From NCBI RefSeq assembly GCF_037975245.1, contig NC_092565.1, positions 24,053,999 through 24,117,998 of the forward strand: a DNA stretch of 64,000 bases. Direction: 5' to 3'. Source of the stretch: Apostichopus japonicus (Eukaryota; Echinodermata; Holothuroidea; Aspidochirotida; Stichopodidae). The notes under the pieces were generated by a model that worked only from the letters and a program-made list of their open reading frames with translations, did not search any database and had not been told where the DNA came from. Within the stretch, counting starts at the first letter, position 1; every line of letters starts with the position of its first letter. The position numbers and the translations under genes are program-made. Of this stretch, positions 24,901 to 38,000 are shown in pieces.

Positions 24901-27040
24901 AGAAAATGAACTAGGCAGCTGGCTACACCCCTCTGCATTGAAACATCAGCAGCTCAATGCACTGCTTTGTTTCAACATACATAGAAAATGAACTAGGCAA
25001 CTGGCTACACCCCTCTGCATGGAAACATCAGCAGTACAATGCACTGCTTTGTTTCAACATACATAGAAAATGAACTAGGCAGCTGGCTACACCCCTCTGC
25101 ATTGAAACATCAGCAGCTCAATGCACTGCTGTGTTTCAACATACATTGTAAATGAACTAGGCAGCTGGCTACACCCCTCTGCATTGAAACATCAGCAGTA
25201 CAATGCACTGCTTTGTTTCAACATACATTGTAAATGAACTAGGCAGCTGGCTACACCCCTCTGCATTGAAACATCAGCAGCTCAATGCACTGCTTTGTTT
25301 CAACATACATAGAAAATGAACTAGGCAGCTGGCTACACCCCTCTGCATTGAAACATCAGCAGTACAATGCACTGCTTTGTTTCAACATACATAGAAAATG
25401 AACTAGGCAGCTGGCTACACCCCTCTGCATTGAAACATCAGCAGCTCAATGCACTGCTTTGTTTCAACATACATAGAAAATGAACTAGGCAGCTGGCTAC
25501 ACCCCTCTGCATTGAAACATCAGCAGCTCAATGCACTGCTTTGTTTCAACATACATAGAAAATGAACTAGGCAGCTGGCTACACCCCTCTGCATTGAAAC
25601 ATCAGCAGCTCAATGCACTGCTTTGTTTCAACATACATAGAAAATGAACTAGGCAGCTGGCTACACCCCTCTGCATTGAAACATCAGCAGTACAATGCAC
25701 TGCTTTGTTTCAACATACATAGAAAATGAACTATTACCTGTCTCCCCAATGCATCTCTGTCATTACTAGTTGGAGTATAAACAATTCCATTGTCATCCTG
25801 AAGCCATCCTTTTCACAAAGATAGTAAATTCTCTTGCAAAGAACAAGCATGTTTAGCCTGTGCCTACCCCCTTCAGATGCATTTATGCTTGATAAATTGA
25901 AAGTTACCAGTGCCAATCATTTTAAGTGGTTCTCTCTACTTTGCTTCAATTTCACACAGATTTTATTTTGTGACAAGAATTCACAACAGCTACTGGAGGG
26001 AAGTGATCTTTCGAGATTTGTGTGGCGAACCTAAACCTGATGTCATTGTCATGAACTCGTGTCTGTGGGACATTTCCCGGTATGGGCCTGGCGGGATGCA
26101 TCAGTACAAAGAGAACTTGGAGAAAACCTTCCAGACTCTGACATCGATAGTCTCAGAGGACTGCATCTGCATTTGGGATACTGCACTACCAGTGGCAAAC
26201 AAAATTAAAGGGGGCTTTCTCCTTCCTGAGCTGTCTTCTCTCTGTGACACCCTAAGACTGGATGTTTTGGAAGGTAATTATTACGCCCGACAGCTAGCAG
26301 TGGCATACGACATCCACGTCTTGGACTTGAACTACTTTTTCCGCTCGTTGATGGGGATGCAAGTACCTGATGGGGTGCACTGGAACTTTAGAGCTCACAG
26401 AAGGTTCACAAACCTTCTTCTGTGTCATCTCGCCAAGATATGGAACCTGAAATTACCTTACCATCAAGACGTCAACTCGAAGGCCCAGCAACAGCAGAAG
26501 AAAAATGTTCCACAGAAGAGTGTGAAGAAAGTTGGCAACCCTATGTATGCACAAAATATTCCAGTTTCATCTTCATACATACATGCCACACAAAAGACTA
26601 CCACATCCACTAACAGAGGAGATGTCCCACCTCAAGTATGGCATGCACCACAAAACCAATTGTACACTAGTCTCTATGAAAGTAGAGCCCCAAATCAACC
26701 GATAACCCAGTCATCGTTGAGAACATTTTATCAGCAAGTGCCCATTGGCCGCCAAATTAGGCAGCCACGGTATTTAACCCAGAGCTATCCTTACGTAGCT
26801 GGACCATCTGCTAATCGATGGGTAAATCCAAATCATGCTGGACCCTATCAAAGTCCGTATTATTATGACAGTGGACAAGGTTACTCTTACTTTAACCAAT
26901 ACGCTGAAACACCTCAGAGCAGATATCACTGGTATCCAGATGGCAGTGCCAGGCGACAACAAAGGATGTTGGCTGACCGCCAGCAAGAGATCGTGGGTGC
27001 AATGACCAACTATGCGTCCAGTCAGTGGAGAGTCCAGTAG
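21902..27040 (+). CDS. PCED1: PC-esterase domain-containing protein 1 (FAM113 family)
   Basis: Four coding exons, 21902..21974, 23915..23994, 24629..24744 and 25960..27040, join in phase to 449 aa, close to the length of human PCED1A. The family is an SGNH/PC-esterase-fold group thought to act on acylated or modified substrates; its substrate is unknown. Visible motifs are the nucleophile block FVVIIGDSV (S24), YREVRQY in exon 3, FYFVTRIHN at the exon 3/4 joint, NSCLWDISRYG (N122) and the Asp-His pair DGVHW (D227, H230). GGFLLPEL and DVLEGNYYA are also family signatures. Residues after about 255 are Q-, Y- and P-rich and probably disordered. The start ATG follows a 5' UTR that begins at an acceptor (21843). 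Intron 3 holds the 82-bp minisatellite, and the last coding bases are tandemly duplicated downstream. PCED1A versus PCED1B cannot be decided. Confidence 0.93.
24751..25734. repeat. 82-bp minisatellite, 12 copies, in PCED1 intron 3
   Basis: Twelve head-to-tail copies of exactly 82 bp starting GCAGCTGGCTACACCCCTCT fill 984 bp. They start six bases after the GT of the exon-3 donor. Copies carry either CAGCTCAAT (A) or CAGTACAAT (B) at one site, in the order A B A B A B A B A A A B, so the array has a 164-bp higher-order period in its first eight units. Each unit can fold: GAAACATCAGCAG pairs imperfectly with CTGCTTTGTTTC. Confidence 0.97.
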
Positions 27041-27165
27041 CTAGAAAGATATGATCACAGTAATAATGGCCGACCATCAGCAAGAGATTGTGGGTGCAAT
27101 GACCAACTATGCGTCCAGTCAGTGGAGAGTCCAGTAGCTAGAAAGATATGATCACAGTAATAAGT
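26970..27165 (+). repeat. 97-bp tandem duplication over the PCED1 stop codon
   Basis: The last roughly 68 coding bases plus 26 bases of 3' UTR (about 26972-27065) recur at about 27069-27161 with a few substitutions. The stop codon is copied from 27038 to 27135. The second copy lies wholly in the 3' UTR. Confidence 0.9.
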
Positions 27166-27374
27166 CGTTAGAGCATCAGCAAAACTGTGGGGATTTCCAA
27201 TTCTAACTTTAAAGTAGCCTATAGCTTTACAGATGATATCCAGCTTTGAATGATTTGTCTGTGTCATTCTTATAGAACAACATAGAGTGACAGGTGGGGC
27301 ATGAAGTTGGCTGGCAAGAGAAATGTATCACTTTCATTGATTTATTTCATCTGGCATCTTCCTTCATAGTTTTT

Positions 27375-28140
27375 GGCTTTGCCAGAAAACCTTCTCATTT
27401 TGCAGAAGTAGTTCAGCAAAACCTTGTTAATCAGTACATTAAAAGGTTTAAAATCTATATATTTTCCCTTCTTTTTTATTGCCTTTTTTTTTGGGGGGGG
27501 GTTGGGGGTACAGGGCAGGGGTGCTGCAGAATCATAAAGTTGTTTTCCGAGAAAAATATATATTATTTTCGTTTGTAAAATTAAATATATTTACATCCAC
27601 AGGATAATTGTTACATCTTGTACTTTCTTTGATTTGCCTAAAAACCTTGTCACTAAAGAGAAGTAGTGCAACAAACCAGCTTTTAGATTTGCAAAGTAAA
27701 AAGTTGAAATCTGTATTTTGTGTTGCAAACTTGTGAAAGTGTTTTGGTAGAGAAGTATAATAACTTCATTGATTGAATATTTTTCATGATACATTGTCCA
27801 CATGTTCCTCTTTTGCAGTTTTGTTTGCTTTGTCAAAAACCTTCACATTATGTCAACAGAAAACCAAACCAATCAGTTTATTAACAAGTTGACAATCTTT
27901 ACTTTTATTATTTACCTTGATTATTTATCATTATTATTTTTTCGTCTTTACGAGGAGATAGGAAAAGTATTGCAGACTAACAAAAGTTGCTTTAGGATAG
28001 AAATATTTAACCTTGGTTTATTTCTTCAAATTTACCTGTTGTTGTTAAATCTTGAATCTGATTTAAGATTCTTTGCTTTATCAGAATCCTTTGTCATAAA
28101 CAGATAAGTAGTTCTCCAGAAAACAATGTCAATCAGTTAT
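27375..28140. repeat. Degenerate ~200-250-bp repeats downstream of PCED1
   Basis: Diverged segments begin with forms of GCTTTGTCAAAAACCTT at about 27376, 27631, 27827 and 28075. Each is followed by an AGAAGTAGTnCAnnAAA-like block and a T-rich tract. This suggests an old tandem array now heavily decayed. Confidence 0.45.
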
Positions 28141-28184
28141 TGTGGAAAGGTGAAAGTCTTTATTATTGTTTACCGTTAAAAATT

Positions 28185-29800
28185 TCTTTCAGTCTAGTCC
28201 ATTGTATGTCTGTTCATCAATTTGTATGCATTGTTTATCACATCTCCATCCATAATTTCATTCTTTCACTGGTCCATTATTAACCATTACCAACAGTTAT
28301 AGTTCCTGATAAACTGGTATTCTTTCAGTCTAGTCCATTGTATGTCTGTTCATCAGTTTGTATGTATTATTTATCACATCTCCATCCATAATTTCATTCT
28401 TTCACTGGTCCATTATTAACCATTACCAACAGTTATAGTTCCTGATATACTGGTATTCTTTCAGTCTAGTCCATTGTATGTCTGTTCATAAATTTGTATG
28501 TATTATTTATCACATCTCCATCCATAATTTCATTCTTTCACTGGTCCATTATTAACCATTACCAACAGTTATAGTTCCTGATATACTGGTATTCTTTCAG
28601 TCTAGTCCATTGTATGTCTGTTCATCAGTTTGTATGCATTGTTTATCACATCTCCATCCATAATTTCATTCTTTCACTGGTCCATTATTAACCATTACCA
28701 ACAGTTATAGTTCCTGATATACTGGTATTCTTTCAGTCTAGTCCATTGTATGTCTGTTCATCAGTTTGTATGCATTATTTATCACATCTCCATCCATAAT
28801 TTCATTCTTTCACTGGTCCATTATTAACCATTACCAACAGTTATAGTTCCTGATATACTGGTATTCTTTCAGTCTAGTCCATTGTATGTCTGTTCATCAG
28901 TTTGTATGCATTATTTATCACATCTCCATCCATAATTTCATTCTTTCACTGGTCCATTATTAACCATTACCAACAGTTATAGTTCCTGATATACTGGTAT
29001 TCTTTCAGTCTAGTCCATTGTATGTCTGTTCATCAGTTTGTGTGTATTATTTATCACATCTCCATCCATAATTTTATTCTTTCACTGGTCCATTCTTAAC
29101 CATTACCAACAGTTATAGTTCCTGATATACTGGTATTCTTTCAGTCTAGTCCATTGTATGTCTGTTCATCAGTTTGTATGCATTATTTATCACATCTCCA
29201 TCCATAATTTCGTTCTTTCACTGGTCCATTATTAACCATTACCAACAGTTATAGTTCCTGATATACTGGTATTCTTTCAGTCTAGTCCATTGTATGTCTG
29301 TTCATCAGTTTGTATGTATTATTTATCACATCTCCATCCATAATTTCATTCTTTCACTGGTCCATTATTAACCATTACCAACAGTTATAGTTCCTGATAT
29401 ACTGGTATTCTTTCAGTCTAGTCCATTGTATGTCTGTTCATCAGTTTGTATGCATTGTTTATCACATCTCCATCCATAATTTTGTTCTTTCACTGGTCCA
29501 TTCTTAACCATTACCAACAGTTATAGTTCCTGATATACTGGTATTCTTTCAGTCTAGTCCATTGTATGTCTGTTCATCAGTTTGTATGCATTATTTATCA
29601 CATCTCCATCCATAATTTTGTTCTTTCACTGGTCCATTATTAACCATTACCAACAGTTATAATTCCTGATATACTGGTATTCTTTCAGTCTAGTCCATTG
29701 TATGTCTGTTCATCAATTTGTATGTATTATTTATCACATCTCCATCCATAATTTCATCATTTCACTGGTCCATACCAACAGTTACAGTTCCAGATAAACT
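28185..29800. repeat. 136-bp tandem repeat, 12 copies
   Basis: Units start TCTTTCAGTCTAGTCCATTG at 28185, 28321, 28457 and every 136 bp to 29681. Eleven copies are complete and the twelfth is shortened and diverged (ends about 29800). Copies differ by a few substitutions such as TGTATGCATTG/TGTATTATT. No open frame. It lies in the PCED1-CCDC125 intergenic region. Confidence 0.97.
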
Positions 29801-30499
29801 TTCAGTAATTTTTTCCTCCCCTTTTTCATGTGTTTCCTTCAGTTTTTCTTGCCATGATAACATTCAATAACCAGGTCTTTGTTCCACAGTATTGTTTATA
29901 AAGATATTGTGATGTTTGCGATGATATTAAAACAAGTATTCCAGAGTTACACCTTTATTATTTTCATATAGTAAACAAAGGATTGCTGTCATAATCTGGA
30001 TAGTGTTTTGTTTCCTTTTTTCCTTTCTTGTTCAAAACTTTACCAATGGCTTGTTAGTGCAAAACTTACATTTCACTGTTTTTTCCTTTACATGCATGAC
30101 AGAAAGATTACTTCTCCCCCCCCCCCCAGTTTTTTCTATTTAGCAAGATCAAGGTGGTAGATTATAATAATAGGGGATGGAGTTCAGGACTCAGGAGGTT
30201 ATACCAGCAGTGGAGTAAAGTGCCTTTATAAAACAATCCTTTTAAAGGTTAGTCAAGTTTCTGTCATGGCAATATTTTCTTACACACTTCAAGTATGACA
30301 TTGTTAAATTACAAATTAAGTCTTGAGAGACCAAGTTATCCCACCTAAAGTACTTATCCATTTTGTTAGAAGTTTTCTGAAATGGAGAAGAAGACATAAG
30401 TTTTTGTATTCAATTCTTACTTTCAGATATTACTCTCCAATAAATGCAATGTTATAATTATCATACTGTTGATTTAAGGTGTCCTAAAAATGATTTAAA

Positions 30500-30876
30500 G
30501 TTTAAAGTTGAAGGTTTACAGTCTTGTATGAGGCTAAAGCCTCCTCACACGACTTTACAACTTAACCCCTAGTCATTGGTAACTTGTCACACCCACACAC
30601 CAAAGTGTGCACAATTCAATCAATCTCTCCCGGGGCACCACAGTGCACCACAACCACGTGTCCCCCCGGGGGACTTCCCATAGGGTGCAGCCACAAACCG
30701 GCGCACGCAGCTATATTTACAAGTTACCTCGCAGGTCCCCATTTATACACCTGGGTGAAGAGAGGCAATGGAGATAAAGCGCCTTGCCCAAGGACACAAC
30801 GTAATGATCTGGCCAGGGCTCGAACCTGTAATCCTTAGATCACAAGTCCACTGCCTTAACCACAACGCTCCTTTGT
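30500..30876 (-). mobile_element. tRNA-derived SINE
   Basis: On the minus strand the 5' head shows RNA polymerase III promoter boxes: an A box TGGTTAAGGCAG at 30862-30851 and a B box GGTTCGAGCCC at 30826-30816. The spacing is about that of a tRNA gene. A conserved body follows (CCTTGGGCAAGGCGCTTTAT, then CACCCAGGTGTATAAATGGG) as seen in SINEs of invertebrate deuterostomes and other marine animals. The 3' end is unclear, near 30500. It is not a functional tRNA gene because no acceptor stem closes. Confidence 0.7.
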
Positions 30877-31899
30877 TCTTACATGGTTTGCTTTGTTTTG
30901 ATTATTTGTTATCATTATTACATTTTACGTTGCCTTTCACAGAAAGAAGGAAGCTAACAACCATGACATCCAGTTTACGTTAACCTACACCTCATCATTT
31001 AGCAAAATAGTCTCTAAGATAAAAATATTATATATATCACTATATTTTTGACAAATCCTGACAATTTTGTTGGGATGAATGTTTTAAGAGCTTGAAATTA
31101 TTTGTTGCATTGGGGGAAACTGATATGATTTTTTACCCCTAAGAATGTCAGAAGTTATGACTTAAACTGTTTATACATGTCTTGTGATCGTCCTGAGGTT
31201 AATTATTGACATCGTTAGTTTTGTTTTCCATAATATTAATAATCGAGAAGTTTCGTTTGTGGCATCAGAGTGAAATATTTTGAAAATGTTTTGTTTGCTG
31301 CTATTGTAAGCTTAAAAACAATTGATTTCTTTTAATACATCGTACATCATTGATAATAATGACCAAATTATCTTGGCATCATAATTGTATTTCAATCTAT
31401 ACAGCATCTGTTACTTGGGTCGTGGGTGAGTAAAGATTTTGGTTTGGCCTAAAATCTTAGTAGACCTAGAGTGGTTCTGGGGGGGGGGGGACTTGGGGCA
31501 TGTATCCAGTATCCAAACCTTATATGTAGACCTCATTTACAGCGTATGCATTAGAATGCATCAATTCACATTTAAAAATTGATTTTATCTGGAGACCCCT
31601 ACACCCCCTACATGGGAGTTTGATTGAACCACCCCCAAGGCTACACTCCTTTTTAAAATCCTGGATCTGCCCCAGGAAACCTACCAGGTGTAACTCAATA
31701 TGAGGTTGTGATTGATAACTCTAGCATATCTCTCTAGAAAAACCAGAATGCAAAAATGCATTGTGGTTTCGATGATGTAACATGAGCAGTTTTCTTCATG
31801 AATCCGACATAATGTATAGTGAGGGTGAACATGTTTGACCTTTGATGGCCGCAAATAATAATAATAATACATCATTTTTATATAGCGCCAAACAAACTA

Positions 31900-32460
31900 T
31901 GAAATAATGAACTTTGACCTCCACCAAAAACAATAGGCTTCTTTAACTCAATGTGTTTCTTCTACACACTAAAAAAGAGGTCGGCCCAAGCTTTCAGTAT
32001 TGAGATATAGTTAATACAATGCTTTCACAATTTGACCCCTGGTGACCCAAACGACCTCTGCCCTCTACCAAACAAGAGACTTGTTGTACTCAATATGGTA
32101 CTTCTACACATCAAATATGAAATTGGTCTGACCTTCTCTTCTTGAGATATTGTGTTTACAAGGTTTTGTCAATTTGACCTCTGGTGACCCCAAATGACTT
32201 TTGACTTCCACCAAAAACAATAGCCTCTTTGTACTTCATGTGGTACTTCCACACACCTTATATGAAATTGGTCAGACTTGCCCTTCTTGAGATATCGTGT
32301 TTACAAGGTTTTCACAATTTGACCCCTGGTGACCCCAAATGACCTTTGACCTCCACCAAAACCAATAGGCTTCTTGTACTCAATGTGATTCTTCTACACA
32401 CCAAATATGAAATTGGTCTGACCTTCCCTTCTTGAGATATTGTGTTTACAAGCTGGGCGT
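31900..32460. repeat. ~144-bp degenerate tandem repeat, about 4 copies
   Basis: Units of about 144 bp contain CTCCACCAAAAACAATAGGC, ATATGAAATTGGTCTGACC, TTGAGATATTGTGTTTACAA and CAATTTGACCCCTGGTGACC, with the CCACCAAA block at about 31920, 32064, 32207 and 32351. Later copies match each other better than the first. Confidence 0.85.
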
Positions 32461-33939
32461 CACAAACGCACTCACACACACACACCATCATGAATGCAAA
32501 GATTACGATTATCATCAAAACCAAAATACCCCCTCCTCTCCTCCCTCTCACGACTGTCGTACAGAATATTACACATAAGAACAACATGTTTATGAGGTAC
32601 AACCTAAACAATGGTAAATTCTTCAACATTGTTTCACAAGTTGGAAATTAGCATCAAAGCACCCTCCATCTGACAAAAATTTCTCAAAGGAGATGTGACA
32701 ATGCTCTCCTGCACAACTTAACAACCTCCCACCCCCTCTCCTCCCCCTCTCCTCATACATAAAAGGTAGTTGTGCCCCTAATGGTTTTTGATGCATACAA
32801 TCCATTGTTCCCACTTCGGCCGCACATTTGGTGCATTTACTTTGGGTCCTCAACTAACAGGTCCCAAAGTGATGAAAAGTTATAAACTGCCATTCTACAC
32901 ATACAACTCAATATATAACAGTAAGAGTCAAAACTTAAATTAAATTTTGTTTCATATATTAGTCAGCAAAATTTTCATATACATTCTGATCAAATTATGG
33001 TTTGATCTGATTAATTCCCATACATGTTGACATTATTCTCCTATTGGTATAAAATGATGTAACCTCTCACAACAGGAATATTGATAGGAAAAACACAATG
33101 TTATATCTACGATGGAGTATAGTATAGTATAAAACATGGAATAAATAATAAGAAAAGGAGCATGAGATGTCAAAAAAGCTTGGCTCTCTTCACATTATTA
33201 TGGGTATTATCAACAAAAACTTAACCACTAACAAAAATAGATCATGAGAAAAACTACAAAAGAAAATTGGAATTTTTACGAACATTGGTAAATCTATCGT
33301 GTGTGTAAAAATGGTGAAATCCTTTACAACACAAGCTTCATCAAATGGCTATACTTGTTTTTATCTTAGACTAAAATCCAACCTGCAGTAAATTTTCACA
33401 CAAGGCAGTGAATCAATTCACTCAAGCCATGTATGTATGAAAGCAAACAAATGAACAAATAAAGGAAAAATAAATAAGTAGGAATTCCATAATGTAAAAA
33501 ACTGTTATTCTCATGACAGAAATGAATTGTATATTGATTGCACAGAATTTGAAGAATAAATTAGCGATAAATATGTCAATTTGAGTATGAGGCATAGAAA
33601 AAATGACCTGTACAATAAAAAACAATATGAAAGGAAAAATATTAAAGTAGTACCATAGGAGTTGATTACTGAAGGCTGAAGAGAAATTATCAGCACACTT
33701 CATTATCAAAATTAATTGCACCTGCAGTGAAATTATGGGTGATGCCAACACAAAGCTTTACATGGTTGACTTAACCTCTTGTAAATATAAGTTTATGAAG
33801 TACAACAATAAACAGAAATGATATGTGTTGAAAGAAAATCTGTTTCCATATAATACAGCATGGTTATGTAGAAATATATTAAATACTTGAGTGTGTGATA
33901 ACACTAACTGGGGCTTGACAGTACAATGTATTCATACTT

Positions 33940-34232
33940 CCCACAAGTCGGCAAGAAATCCATGTCATTCAAATGTCATGCATTTATCATGTGAAGTCTT
34001 TGCATGGCTAGCATATAGGTGTGATGGCAGTCATGTGCATTCCTCCCCACAAGTCAGAAAGATATTCTTGTCATTCAAATGTCATGCATTTATCATGTGA
34101 AGTCTTTGCATGGCTAGCATATAGGTGTGATGGCAGTCATGTGCATTCTTCCCCACAAGTCAGAAAGATATTCTTGTCATTCAAATGTCATATATTTATC
34201 TTGTGATATCTTTCGCAAGGCTAGTACATAGG
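33940..34232. repeat. 106-bp tandem repeat, ~2.8 copies
   Basis: Units beginning CCCACAAGTC at 33940, 34046 and 34152 contain TCATTCAAATGTCATGCATT and TAGCATATAGGTGTGATGGC. It is located about 0.8 kb beyond the CCDC125 stop codon, possibly in its 3' UTR. Confidence 0.9.
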
Positions 34233-35023
34233 TGTGACACTTTGTCTAAGGCATACATATTTGTACTTGCAAAATCTGTGTAAGAAACTCAGACCAAGTT
34301 TATCATTTCAAAAGTATGCAAAATAAAAGAAGAAAATTTTAATGACCAAGCAGAGATTAATGACCAAGCAGAAATTCCCCTCCCTGCCGCCCCTCCCTAA
34401 CATATAATATAACGTTGATTACACATACAGCTGTATGTTGAATTTTTATAAAGATTTAAAGATTGAATTCAGTTCAGTGATTTTATAGTATTTTGTAGAC
34501 TAAAGGAAGAATACTAGCAAACTGTAAGGATTGTCATGATTTTAGCTAATTCTCTCACATTTGTTATGGTAGTTATAAAGTTACAACAGTTCCATTGTTT
34601 CAATGGTTGATTATATCAAAAACAACCTACTGATTCCCAGAAACAAATACACACTTCAAAAATGCCATCAACCTTTCCAATTTTTCATGTAACTTAAAGA
34701 AAATTCTCTCAAAGAAATTTCAAAGCAAGAATAGAAATTTTCTGTGCCTTCTTTACATCTTCACAAATAGATATGCACTGACTATAGTCTCTCTTCCTCT
34801 TTCTAAGTCTCATGCAACTAAAATTCTTCACATTGTGTCCTAAAGTCTCATACTAGCGAAATGGACATCAATTAAACTAAAATATTACATGTTATTCAAA
34901 TATTCATACAAGGTATAAAAATCAACTAAGCAAATGGTCAGGCCAGATATGCAAAAACAAAGACACATTACGCCTGCACAGTACATGATAGTACATCCCA
35001 CACTGGTATGGAAATATAATCTC

Positions 35024-38000
35024 TCAGTGACTCATAAAGCTCTCCACTTTCTTAACCGCCTGCTCAAGATCTTGCGTCTTCTGTGCTAGTAATTTACTCA
35101 CTAACCTCTGATGTGCCAGGGCTTCACTCTTGTCACTAAGCTGTTTAGAGTAAGAAGTTTAAATTTTTTTGTTAGTAAAAAAATACAAAATAAAACACAG
35201 ACTTTCAAAACAAGAGGCATCTAATCATTTCCATTAACCAGAAATATTCCACTTCCAAAGTTGAAGAAAAAACTTACAAAAACACTCTGTGCCCAGATTT
35301 GGCACAGTAATTGGCATAGACCCAATGAAAACCTGTAAAATCATGGGTGTTTTGCAGTGATGAAATTGAAAATGGAATCTATAAACATCTTACCAAATCT
35401 TCATAAACGGTGGAGGAATCTGGAATAGGTTGGCAGACTTGAAGACCAACTGTTCTCTGTTTTTGATTGTTATGTTCCTGCTCCTCAAAAGATCTGGTTA
35501 CCGGAAGATTAGATAGACCGTATTGCACTTGGACTGGATGGTGATGATGATGGGTAGGTACTGTGTGATTAATGTCAAAGAAAGTATACAATAACAGAAC
35601 AATAGCATTAACATATTCTATTAGAAAACTCACTCAAACTATTTTCTTGAAGGAGAAGCAAGATAAACTAGCTAATAACTTTTGTCAATGAGATGCTTAT
35701 GACACAAAGAGCTGAAGAAATTCTTGCTCTTTTTTTTGGAGTGCATATCAATTAACAGTCATGCATGTGGGGAACAATTTTGTCCAATATGTGATGTCAC
35801 AGTACCAACAGTGGTTGAAATGGGTCACCTTGCTTTGAGGTCTAGCTTTTGATGTTTTAGTGTTCAAAAATAAACACAATATAAGTATCAGAATATGATA
35901 CCATGAAAGTGTTAGCAAACAGTCTCAAAAATCAACCTATTGAAAGCCAAAGAAAAAAAAAAGTCACTGAAAACAAAACCAACATAACAAATTTCAGGCA
36001 AAACTGCGAGAAAGTAATTCCTAGACTTGATCAAGTTGGCACATGACTTAGAAACATGAAAGCTTTGATACATCCTAAATTTATAGAGTAGGTGTTTTCT
36101 GAACTGTGTGAGGAAGTTTTTAAAGACAATTAGAGCATCTCGATCAATCTTGATTAATGATGATGTATGAAAGAAATAAAGAACTTGCTTATTCTTGAAA
36201 TATCTGGTATGATAAGGTACTATTAGGGAAGCATTGCTATGATTCTAATTATGTTTTTTTTTTCACCATTGTTGCACTTTTTCTTTTTCCAGAAATGTGA
36301 CTGGGCCTTCCTCTCTTCTTCCTTGATTATTTTCTGACTGTCTGTCACATTTCTTAACATCATTGAATTGCACTGCAACTGCTCCTCGAAAGCTTTCCGG
36401 AAGGCATCCGAAACCAGGACTGATTCCACCAGCTTCTGTTTGAGACGGGCCATCTTATGTTGTTGAAAATGATGTAAAATAATATAAATATGTTACTTCA
36501 CCAGGCAATGAAAACACTGAACATAAACACACTATACAGCATTCAAGATGCATTATGTCGTTACTAATACAAACAATGGTCAGCCTACTTCTGTTGAAAG
36601 AAAAAAGTGAAGAATTATCCAAATTGTTGTTGCTTTCTGCTAATCCATCACACATTGAAGACTTGAAAAGATTGATACCCTTGGAGGGGGGGGTCTATCA
36701 AAAGTGAATGCATTGAAATTGCCTCTGGCTGGGGGTACAATGACATCCAGAATTAAACTTGATTATAACAACCCCTATCTATTAAAATAAAATGTTTAAT
36801 ATTATACAGCATTTGTAGTCACTAATATTCTGTTGTGATTTTGACAATGTTTTAACTGAACATGTTTTACCTTGTTTTGTGGCAAAATTCAAGGGACTGA
36901 AGTGAAGATTTCTCTTTCACTTGATTCTATTCATTTGCCTGTGAATTCACAACTTACCCCCTCATTATTACAGATGAGCTAAACATTATTTGATACATCC
37001 ATAAACTAACCAATTGCATTCCCAAGCAAAGAGGAAGATATTGGGATGGGTGGGTTACATAGTGTAATATGATTGTCTGAACAGTTTGAGGGTATTTCTG
37101 ACCGTTGGAGCTGATTACTCAAACAAGGAATAATGTAAAGTACCTCATCTTTGAGGCAGCCTGTTTCTTTAGTAAGGATGGCGGCAATCCGGGCACACTT
37201 ACAGGGTTCTGGATTATTCCCTCTGCACATACAGGCACCAAGAACAGCTAATTGCTGGAGAGAAAATGCAAATTCCATTATTCAAACAACTGAACAACAA
37301 TTAAACGACATCATGCAAGAGGTACATATGGCCTAACTTAGCCATGCAATTAACCTAAAGATCACTCATAAGATGTAATTACATCTTGGTAAACTGTTAT
37401 GGAAAAAAAATGAAAGGTAAAGTGGTACCCGTTGATTTCAATTATAAAAGATCAAAATGCAATTAAGAAAATGTCCTGTCACTGTGTAAAAATAACCGAC
37501 AACATGCTTGCAACAGTGCATCCTTATATTTAAGTGTTCTCATTATATCTGATAGATATATTGGGCACAAATTTGTCATATGTAAACTAACCATTCATTA
37601 ATTATTTATGAATCGTAGTAGAAGAGAGGAACAACCAGGGAGTTTTCTACTTTTGATTAAATTTGAATCAATGTTGTGCATAAAACCTCTATAGGTAAAG
37701 TCACTGCAAACCTGAATAGGTATCAAGCCACAACACAGGTTGCATACTGTACCAATGAAAATACACTCCACTACTTCAAGTCTCCATTATATACCCAACG
37801 CAGGGAGATAAATTAAATTAAAGACAGAGATTGATTAATCTACGTACTTCTGACAGAGTATGTTGGAGGTATGCCTGGTCGTTCTTTGTCGTCCAGTGCT
37901 GTTCGTATCGCAATCTCTCCTTGGCATCCATCCTTGCTAGTAGTTCATCTCGTTCTCTGATCAGAGCTAGTTAAAGTGAGTAAACAGTTAAATTTGACAA

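Larger units (their letters stand above)
27041..35023. other. Intergenic region between convergent PCED1 and CCDC125, mostly repeats
   Basis: Beyond the repeats listed individually (27.4-28.1, 28.2-29.8, 30.5-30.9, 31.9-32.5 and 33.9-34.2 kb), the sequence is AT-rich and without supported exons. The 3' UTRs of both flanking genes must lie at its ends. At 31858-31890 an AAT-repeat followed by TTTATATAGCGCC looks like the inverted 3' tail of a LINE or SINE. Confidence 0.45.

Noticed and set aside
30810-30876. tRNA gene on minus strand
   Set aside because: A and B boxes are present but no closing acceptor stem or 3' end follows; the downstream body is a SINE.
33422-33751. 109-codon hydrophobic minus-strand frame resembling a membrane protein
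   Set aside because: AT-rich DNA translates to F/I/L/Y by default; no splice sites or family motif support it.
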